Shown: positions 55,975 through 64,000 of the stretch, piece after piece | How the letters are laid out: each line of letters starts with the position of its first letter | How positions within the stretch are numbered: the first letter of the stretch is position 1 | Origin: Sabethes cyaneus | Lineage: Eukaryota > Arthropoda > Insecta > Diptera > Culicidae | Length of the DNA stretch: 64,000 nucleotides | Direction: 5' to 3' | Assembly (NCBI RefSeq): GCF_943734655.1 | Contig: NC_071355.1 | Span: forward strand, 27,404,464 to 27,468,463 | Notes under the pieces: model-generated | Told to the model about the DNA's origin: nothing | Databases searched by the model: none | The model's input: only the letters and a program-made list of their open reading frames with translations | Position numbers and translations under genes: made by a program

Positions 55975-58036
55975 TGTTATACTATAACAAAGGTTTAGGA
56001 ATTGGTCGAAAAACACGAAATTGATCCGAGGCCCGGAGGGCCGAGCCACATATACCAATCGACAGGGTTCGACGAACTGAGCAATGTCTGTGTGTGTGTG
56101 TGTGTGTGTATGTGTGTATGTATGTGCGGAGCGCAACTTTTCTATCGCCTGTTTCTCGGAGATGGCTGAACCGATTTGTTCGCTATTACTTTTGTTTGAA
56201 AGGTATTATTGCCTAGTATATCACTATTGAATTGTTTCGAGGTCCGACATTTCGTTTAAAAGTTATAAGTAAAAAAGTAAAAATTACGTGACACGATTTT
56301 CTCCGTACCCAAATGACCGATTTCAACGATCTTGGTATCGAATGAAAGCTCTTGTTAACACTAAATTTTTCGGATAAATTTTATTGAAAACAAACAATCA
56401 GTTTAAAAGTTATGCTTAAAAAACCTGTTTTGACAAGGTAATAATTATCGCCTGTTTCTTAGAAATGACTAAAGCGATTTAGACGCTATTAGTCTCATTT
56501 GACAGGTAACATAACCTAATAGATCACTATTGAGTTGTTTTTTGATTGGACGTTTAATTTGAGAGTTATGATCAATTGAATACAACACATTAAAATTTAC
56601 AATAATTTATAACGATTTCATCTAAGATGATTTATCTAGTTTGAATTATTTTGGCATCAAATTAGAGATTTTAATGCTACAAATATATCTGCAAAATTTC
56701 AGAAGAATCGGTTTTGCCGATCAAAAGATATTAACCCTCCAACACTCGCGCCGACTTTTGTAATTCGGTTATTCGTGCGCACAATGGTCCAAAGCCAAAA
56801 AGACATGCGCATTAGAATTTTGACTGGGAAAACTTGGTTTTAGGTTTATGGAACCTTCGGAAGAATTTCTTGAAATTGAAAGTTCTATCGTCTGGTGCAA
56901 TTTAAATTTTGATTAATCCCCCTATAAGTGAAATAAAAAAATTATTTTTCTTCAGTTTCAATATAACACATTGATGTGTTCTGCAAAGTTTGAGAACATA
57001 TTATTACAAGAAATTTTGTTGAATACAGTAACCTTCTATCTATTAAGCGAAGAGAGAAAAATCTTATTCATTGTATATGAATTTGTAAGATCATTTTTTT
57101 CTATTTTAGCTCTTTTTGTAATTGTTGCTCTTTTTGTAATTGTTCATGTATTACAAAATTGTATAAATAGTAAAAATACACAACTTTGATTAATATAGTA
57201 TACCTCTATGTTTGTTTGTTTAGGTACTGTAGAACTTTGATTAAAAAAAGCCTTAATTTTGACCCCGAATGACTCGACTACCAACAGATACATTTTAAAC
57301 ATTTTATATTTGCTAATTATGTTGCTGCATACAGACACCATTTTTACATATGAAGAAACGAGAGAAACTTCCAGGGCCAATCGCGGTACAACTCACATGC
57401 TGATTGCTTCGTTTCTATGATGTCAGTTTATGCTGATCTATTTACCCAACAATTTAAAGTATTAATGCATAATTATGACATTTTGCTCATAACAAGGTAA
57501 TTGAAGAACATACGTTAGTTAAGCAGAGATTTGTAACTTTATAACAATATGGCATTCAAAAACCTACACGTGTTGTACAAAATGCAACAGCGTGAGTAAT
57601 CGAAGGTTGATAGATATTGATGAAATTTATTCAAGAAAACTTTATTGATGTCAATCAAAAATAATGGCGTTACAGAAATTTATGCGTAGTTCAAAAACCT
57701 ATGAACTAGACTTTTACTACGCAATGTATATGTTAAAGAATAATATTTCCTCTTATAACTTGCTTTTACTTGCACTTACTCAAATTAGAAACAACCAGCT
57801 TACCCTTACTCAGTAATTTCATGAAAAAAGGATCTATCAAAATTTATAGGTGCTGCTATTTTGTTCAAATTTTGTAAACTTATTAAATTTCCAAAAATTT
57901 AATGAAAACCAGCACCACGCAACGTTAACCAATAGATGAATTATGTTTCGAAGACGTGTCGATTTCTATCTCAAATAGCAAGTAAGACCGTATAACAAAG
58001 GTTCCTTTCACCACTAGGTGGATTAAATCGGGTTTT
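55975..58036 (-). mobile_element. Non-autonomous (CA)n-bearing element, copy B
   Basis: Reverse-oriented relative of copy A. It shows GAGGCCCGGAGGGCCGAG, ACGAACTGAGCAATGTCTG, a (TG)n tract (56088-56128), TTTCTCGGAGATGGCTGAAC and, at the other end, GGATTAAATCGGGTTTTTTT. Between them lie decayed repeats of the GAACCGATT / AAGTTATG kind (three loosely similar blocks at 56150, 56450 and 56600). No coding capacity. Confidence 0.6.
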
Positions 58037-58380
58037 TTTTAATGCAGACGTTACCTAAAAAGGTATTAAATCGAAATACTTCATGTTATAGGTAACATTT
58101 TAGAATTAAACCACTCAAAAAGCCTAATTTCGATGGCAAAAAAGTTACATCCGCACGCAGAATCACTTCCAATTTTCAGTTTTTCTGTACTTTATCAAAA
58201 TTTGAAAGTTTGTTTGAAAGTTAAATGATGATGGGAACGTTCAGACATCATGAGATATCAAAATGGTTGGATGCCCATCATAACATTTACGAATTTTATT
58301 GCTTAACTGGTAGAATCAACCACCTGTCCGTCTTACCCACCCTGGTCTTCTTACTCACAGTTCCCCTACATTTTAATAAG

Positions 58381-59460
58381 ATAGGGGGACTGGGGGTATA
58401 ATGCCCACGTTAAGAAGAATATCATATTATTCATCAATGCGGAATGCATTTCCAGAAACTAGACTATAAACCCTAAAGTAGAACAGTTTTCTACCTAACA
58501 TGCTCGTCCTGAAGCATAAAAATCAATAAAACACGTTTAAATCGTGAAATTATATAAGGCATTTGAAAATTTGTTTTCAGATTCGTTAGGGGTAAAATGC
58601 GCATAGGTGTGTACAAAACGAACCACAACAAAGGGTCAAAATGCACCACAACAAATTGGCTGTCTGTTTTATTTTAATGTAAACCCGGCACGACTCAGAA
58701 CAGCGTGAGGACCTACCTACTTGTTAAATCTGTTATTCCGGATCGCGGTTTTGCAATCGCCAGGTCCATCTTCGCTGGAGCGGTCGATGCTAAGATATCA
58801 CACAAGTGCTTTTCTTGGTACCTTGCCGGCAACGCGTCGTTCACTGTTTTTCACTGGTTTTCACTACCGCCGCAAGTGGCAGGCTCCGGCCAAGACCGGC
58901 GGTGGGTTTTTTATGTAGCTTCGCGACATCTTAACCGGGTTTTTCGGAGCGAATCAGAATTAAAACAACACTTTGCCTTTTGCTTTTACCAACAATTTGA
59001 CGTTTGCCTAAAAGTGTATGGGCTACTAGATCGATTAACGTTTGGTTGCACTGCAAGTATATTCATGCTTCTCACGGCGCATTTTGCCCCGCTAAAACTT
59101 GTTTAAAAAAATCATTTAAATCACATAAATAATAATTCAATTACGCAATTTTACATTGGCTGCTGGATACCGAGACCATTGTTCAAAACAAGAGCCATTT
59201 ACAGATACGTAATATTGTTTATTGGTGGCGTAATGTCTTACGAAAAAAGTTGCGAAAATTGTAAGAAATAAGACGGCAAATAATTTTTTTGTTTTTTCAA
59301 AGGATTTATGTAATTTAGAAAGCTTATATGCTCAACACAAGTTTGTAATGTAAAATAGAAGCGATTGGCACCTTAATTACAGTTTAAAAGTGAGTAATTC
59401 GTGAGATATGACAGCGGCGCATTTTGCCCCGACTGGGCATTTTACCACCAGTTACCCTAC
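58381..59460. mobile_element. TIR element with TAGGGGGACTGGGGGTATAATG ends
   Basis: The left ATAGGGGGACTGGGGGTATA-ATGCCCA pairs with the right TGGGCATTTTACCACCAGTT-ACCCTAC. The internal ends carry a further GGGGTAAAATGCGC / GCGGCGCATTTTGCCCCG inverted pair. The end design (G-rich, then TAAAATGCGC) parallels the 52852-54684 element, so the two are probably sister families. The frame at 58705-59106 has no recognised domain. Confidence 0.6.
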
Positions 59461-62400
59461 CGTTTGCTTGTATAGCGTACTATTTGGTTCATAAGAGTTA
59501 CGTACGTTCATGAGACCATTATGATAAAGGCCGTTCCGGAGTGGCATAACGCAAATAATGTCGATTTCGTGCCGAAAGATTTTAAAACCCCCCAAATACA
59601 CCGGCGTTGCGGCCAATCAAGAAATACCGGGCTACTGTGAAGCAAAATCTTTTGATACGTTCTAAAGTAGCCAAAACGGTTGAAGAAATGAATCGGATCG
59701 GATAAAAACTCGAATTTTGCGTATTAATTTTTTGTGAGCTGTAATCTTACCGTGGGCACCCTTTATTTACTAGAAGCGCGGTTTTTCCTGGATATTCGAA
59801 ACCCAATGAAGGTCGTATAACTCCTATACTCAAAATAATCTGCACATAACTAATGGTAAATTTCCATATGAAAATCTATATGATTATCATGTGCCACATA
59901 TAAAAACAATCCGCACAAAAACACACATAAAAATTATACGCATATGAATAGTATGAGCAAATTTTAATGATAACTGATAAAAACACATAAATGATAACTG
60001 TTTGGCACATAAAGTTCATTTACTGGGCACATTGCAAAAATCTATGTGTGGGACACATAGAATCTATACAAAAAGTTTTCTCAGTGTACCCACTGTGGTG
60101 GACCCTATTTCTTATGTTGGTCCAATACACGAAAAATGCAGAAAAAAGGAATTCATATTAATGATCCCATACCTATTTGAATATTCATATTCGAACTAAC
60201 TCAGTTTCCTCACTTCGTAGGATGTAAATTCAATATTTTCACCATTCCGTTGGCTCCTTATTGTGTTCATGTTCACACGATGTGTAAATAGAAAAGGTAA
60301 GAAAATATGCATAATATCTATATTAGGTTTAAGCTCGATAGTTCGAATCACGATTTCAAATGTAAAATATTAAGTGAAGCTCTGGCATGAATAGACAACA
60401 TCCCTAATAACTATGGGGTTACCGCAAAACAGACTTCTATTTATAAAAGTAAACAAATTAGCATGCTAAAATTCGATTTTTTCCGGGAGTTGCAGAAAAC
60501 TTCGCTATTAAAAAAATTAACATAATCACTAATCATTGCCTTGCAACAACTAGATACAAAATTCAAACATTCAGCAAGTCTACCAAATGTTGCACTATTT
60601 CCCAAAAACAGCAGCAGCGCTGCACTAGTGCTCGTTGAAGTGCACATAATCATTTTCACATACGTCGCAATTCTACAAGCTACTTGATGACAACTAAATT
60701 GTTGCATTCAAGCTTATTTTTTACGCTCTTTATGTTACAGCTGTTCTGCTACCTACCGCTCGCTCGGTGCCAGTTTGATGTCAGATTTTATCAGAACGCA
60801 GTAAGAAGATATGCTTGATGTGTATATTTCTGTGGCACCCTATTCAAGTCCCTCCCCGATCCTTCTGACTCTCTGGGCGTCTGGTTTGGTTAGACGGACT
60901 AACCTCAGTATATGTATGTGAAATTAAACGTACTGAAAGCAACAGGATTCTCGCCATTTGGGAGTTGGGCGGCAAAAGGGGTGAATCCCCTGCATGTACA
61001 TATCTTAATGCTTTTTACTTTCTTTTGTGCTTCTGCTCAATCGGACTGTCTTTGCCAGTTGTAGCTTAGTCAAGAAAACCCGCAATTTACCGCTAGAGAA
61101 TATCTAGTCTCAACAGTGCAACTATTAGTGCTTCTTTTTTCTCTTTTTTCGCCTCTTAGCTCTGAGGGTTGAACATTGGTTGCGAAATGCTGCTCGCTCG
61201 GTTGCATGTGATCAGTGTAAAATAGCGGCAAATTATGTGTTGAACTTTCACACGTGTTCGTTTTTCCCGTGGCTGACCGAGCATGCGGAATGTTGACGAG
61301 AGCAGCAGAAGCAGTAGGTAGGTTGGAAGCAGTTTTCCTTTTTTTTCATCCTGGCATTTGCGGTTTCTATTTCAAGGTGGTGCACCCTGTTGCTGCCACG
61401 CCGCGCCGCTTTCCAGAGCGTGCGGGGGTGTGCCAAGTGTGTTGTTTCACGGTTGAGCGCCGGGTAATCGCTGTGTTGTGGCTGGCTGTTTTGGCGGAAA
61501 AAGTTGCATTGCGCAAAACAGCAACCGAAAACGGGATATTTAATTTCAACAGTATTATAAGCAGTTTGGCTTTTTGCTCAGTTCGTTGGCAGGTGGGTTG
61601 GGAAAAGCATGAAAGAAATGTTGGGTGTAAGAATCCGAGCATATCCTATTCTTTGCTTGGTATGGACGGCCTGTGTGTTATCACAGTATGGGCTATCAGC
61701 TAGCACATTTGTAAAAGACTATTAAATAATTTTTATTACAAGTATCTGAAATTTTTATTAGCAAAGCTCGAAAACTAGCATGATGTACGCATACTGACCA
61801 ACAAAGTCCATCGACAACCATTCTATTTACGAAAGAATTAGAATGTCTGTGAAGCAGATTGGACTTGACGTATTGCACAAGCATTTAATCGTAGGTGTGA
61901 TCAATCTGAAATGATGGATAATCGCTGCCTATCATCGAAGTACTGACCTTTATTAGCACTCAGCAACTATAAATAATACATATATTAATAAAGGTCCTCC
62001 TCGTAATAACCACTGATTATCGTTTACTTTATTACAGTTAACTAAAAAGGTCATTCTAAATTGATAGAAGAGAAAGAAGGTCATTCAAACTTTTTTCAGG
62101 ATATTGTTGATAAACTTATTCAATCGTAAACTAATTAAATTTTCTATTAAAAAAAATATTTTATATATTTAGTTAAACTATAGTATTACATACAGACCAA
62201 ATATTCCGCAAAGTTTTCAGTCAACCAAGTCCGATTTCTCGAACCTTTGGTTTAATTCCTACCTACTGCCACCTACTCATTCACTTCATTTCTTATAGAA
62301 TACTAATTAGTCTTAAACTGCTTCTCGCTTGCTTCAATTTATTGAAGGGGTCTTCTTCAGGCTTCATTTGCCCTACCTACTCGCTCTTAGTGGCACATTA

Positions 62401-62635
62401 TTCCATGGCCTTTGTTTTGTTATGGTAGGATGCCATATCCGGCCAAAATAGCACAGAACAATCGTATTGTTTCAGGAAATGTTGCGCTCGACTAGACTAG
62501 ACACTAGTTTAGGCAAATTTCCTGTTTGACTTTTCAAGTCACTATGAGAGGCAATCTGTCAGACCATATCTTTCTTACATATATGTTACAGTTCGACAGT
62601 TTCATATGCTTGAAAATGTCAGCTACCTTTCAACG
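59461..62635. other. 3.2 kb with no recognised gene or element
   Basis: AT-rich. The plus frame at 61254-61703 (149 codons) shows no domain and no splice context. No inverted repeats or tandem arrays were found by eye. Confidence 0.4.
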
Positions 62636-62639
62636 TGCG

Positions 62640-63241
62640 GCTACCGCGCAGAACTCTTGCCCAACATTTCGGACGGAGAGGTATCGCGTGCAATCTATCG
62701 AATGAAAGAGTAAGAGCTGGAGGATAGCTTCAACCTCATCAACGATTTGCTGTATGAAGGACCATCAATCTCGCCGCTGTCCCTGAGTTCACCAAATGGG
62801 AGAATAAAGAGCCGTGAGGACAAACTTACCGCACCAGTAACACGACCAGACGACGTACCACCGTCGTCTGGTGTTGCGCCCAAGCGGCTCTCCAGTGCAA
62901 AAAAGGCGACACAGGATGTATCTTAGTAAGACATACTTACAGGAAGAGGCCAGCAAACTGATCCTACGTTCTGTCGACAAGCAACCGTGACCTCTCGAGT
63001 AGTGCAACGACTTAGAGTGCGCAAATATAAAGGGCCGTCTGCACTAAAACCCCGTAAAGGGGTTTCATATAGGAGTGAGATGGTCGATACCTCCAGCATC
63101 ACAATCACGTTTAGTGATTACCCTTCAACGATACTTACCGCGGATCAGCTAATGGCTATAGTACATGACATACATAACATATTGAATACTTTTTTGCAGT
63201 CATTGCAAAGAACGCTGCACACCTTCATAAAGGGCTGCTAA
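62640..63241 (+). pseudogene. Coding-like relic, possibly a LINE ORF1 C-terminal region
   Basis: In the plus strand the frame reads NISDGEVSRAIYRMKE, stop, ELEDSFNLINDLLYEGPSIS, PDDVPPSSGVAPKRLSS and, in the frame ending at 63241, SYRSEMVDTSSITITFSDYP followed by ILTADQLMAIVHDIHNILNT. The pattern (a proline/serine-rich stretch, then a short helical end starting with T-x-x-Q-L) recalls the C-terminus of I-type LINE gag proteins. No zinc knuckles are visible, so this is tentative; a decayed host exon is the alternative. Confidence 0.35.
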
Positions 63242-64000
63242 TCTTTACTTTATATATTCAATGTGCAAAATTTAGATTTAAATTTGCATTGCACGATAAA
63301 AGCTTTCAACTAAATTAAAATCGGTTCTGTTTGCTCACCAAACCGCAAAATAGACGTTAATGAATTACCACATCCTCGTCATCTCGCACGGTGAAAGGTC
63401 CGTGAGCAGGTCGCAAAAGGAATATCTGTGACCGACCCCGTTTGCCGGTTTTGCAAATATTTATTAATTCAGCAAAACCATTTCAACGCTCGTTACCCGA
63501 TTCGAACCCTAAAATCGTCGTCATCATCGTCGTCGTCGCCGCCGTCGTCACTTCAGCCGCGAAGATAGTCATTACCGCTGACATTAATGCGATTGCCATC
63601 ATGAACCCCGCAGATGAAAGACGACGTACGGTTGATGGTCGGCCGTCCCGACACACCGTGCCTCCTCACTATATACCTAGTCTTTTCTCATCACTCAGTT
63701 TGACCGATGAACCTCCGTCGTCGTCATCAATGTGCATTAACTATACCCACACCTGCCTGTGGGATGACCTTCAACCTTGGAATTTGTCATCCACCCACAC
63801 ACCGCCGTAGAATCTAAGGCCCAAATTTGAAACCGGCCGGCCTGTTGGGTGTCTGGAGGCGGTGTAAATGCTTTGGTGCTACCGGTGAGGTCTAATTATT
63901 ATTTTCATTTAGTGATGCTTTCGGTCCCTTTCGTTCAAGAATGATAATGTAGATGAAATCTGTTATGATACTAATGAAAGTTAAATTCCCGTGTATATTT
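63242..64000. other. Window end, nothing supported
   Basis: A GTCGTC trinucleotide-rich stretch (63508-63550) makes a Val/Ala-rich frame (63442-63810) without recognisable domains. Confidence 0.4.

Noticed and set aside
61254..61703. 149-codon plus frame
   Set aside because: No recognisable domain and no initiation context support; plausible chance frame.
63442..63810. 122-codon plus frame with a Val/Ala-rich start
   Set aside because: The start is a GTC-trinucleotide repeat; the rest shows no domain.

Overview
This window looks like dipteran, most probably mosquito (Culicidae), nuclear DNA. It is AT-rich and carries long introns. It is packed with transposable-element debris of kinds known from mosquitoes: a Tc1/mariner transposon resembling ITmD37E, RTE-type LINE fragments, tRNA-headed SINEs, many short TIR/fold-back elements, and (CA)n-bearing repeats with a 'GAGGCCCGGAGGGCCGA' module. 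The species cannot be fixed from sequence alone. There are no rRNA genes, bona fide tRNA genes, CRISPR arrays or prokaryotic systems.

I can support one host gene. It lies on the + strand and only its 3' part is present: five exons at 6432-6529, 16478-16855, 17606-17823, 20428-20486 and 32882-33015. Intron phases chain perfectly (1,0,0,2,1). The exons encode the end of one Ig domain, a fibronectin-III domain and a C-terminal hydrophobic GPI-signal-like tail. This is the architecture of Klingon/CG7166-like neural cell-adhesion proteins of insects. Its 5' exons should lie upstream of the window.

Layout. 1-6431: presumed intron with a pyrimidine-rich tract and BEL/Pao and LINE relics. 6.5-16.5 kb: a 9.9-kb intron with nested fold-back elements, a long palindrome, a SINE interrupted by another insertion, LINE relics, a tandem array and a deleted Tc1-like transposon. 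16.5-20.5 kb: three exons. 20.5-32.9 kb: a 12.4-kb intron dominated by a degenerate GACGAAAA-like purine tract, into which an apparently intact two-ORF PHD-type LINE (24.8-29.0 kb) has inserted. 32.9-33.0 kb: terminal exon. 33-64 kb: probably 3' UTR and intergenic DNA, again mostly layered transposons. No other host coding gene could be supported there.

The most notable point is in the LINE. ORF1 ends on a canonical A-AAA-AAC heptamer followed directly by TAA. ORF2 lies in the -1 frame, is open only from 25815, and has no AUG until after its endonuclease core. This points to -1 ribosomal frameshifting as the way ORF2 is expressed. A second is a fold-back element with arms of about 15-bp minisatellite and a perfect 9-bp target duplication inside a LINE endonuclease (42799-43682), resembling Drosophila FB. 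A third is a pogo-like TIR element (37226-39157) whose arms carry 145-bp tandem repeats, seven on one side and two on the other.
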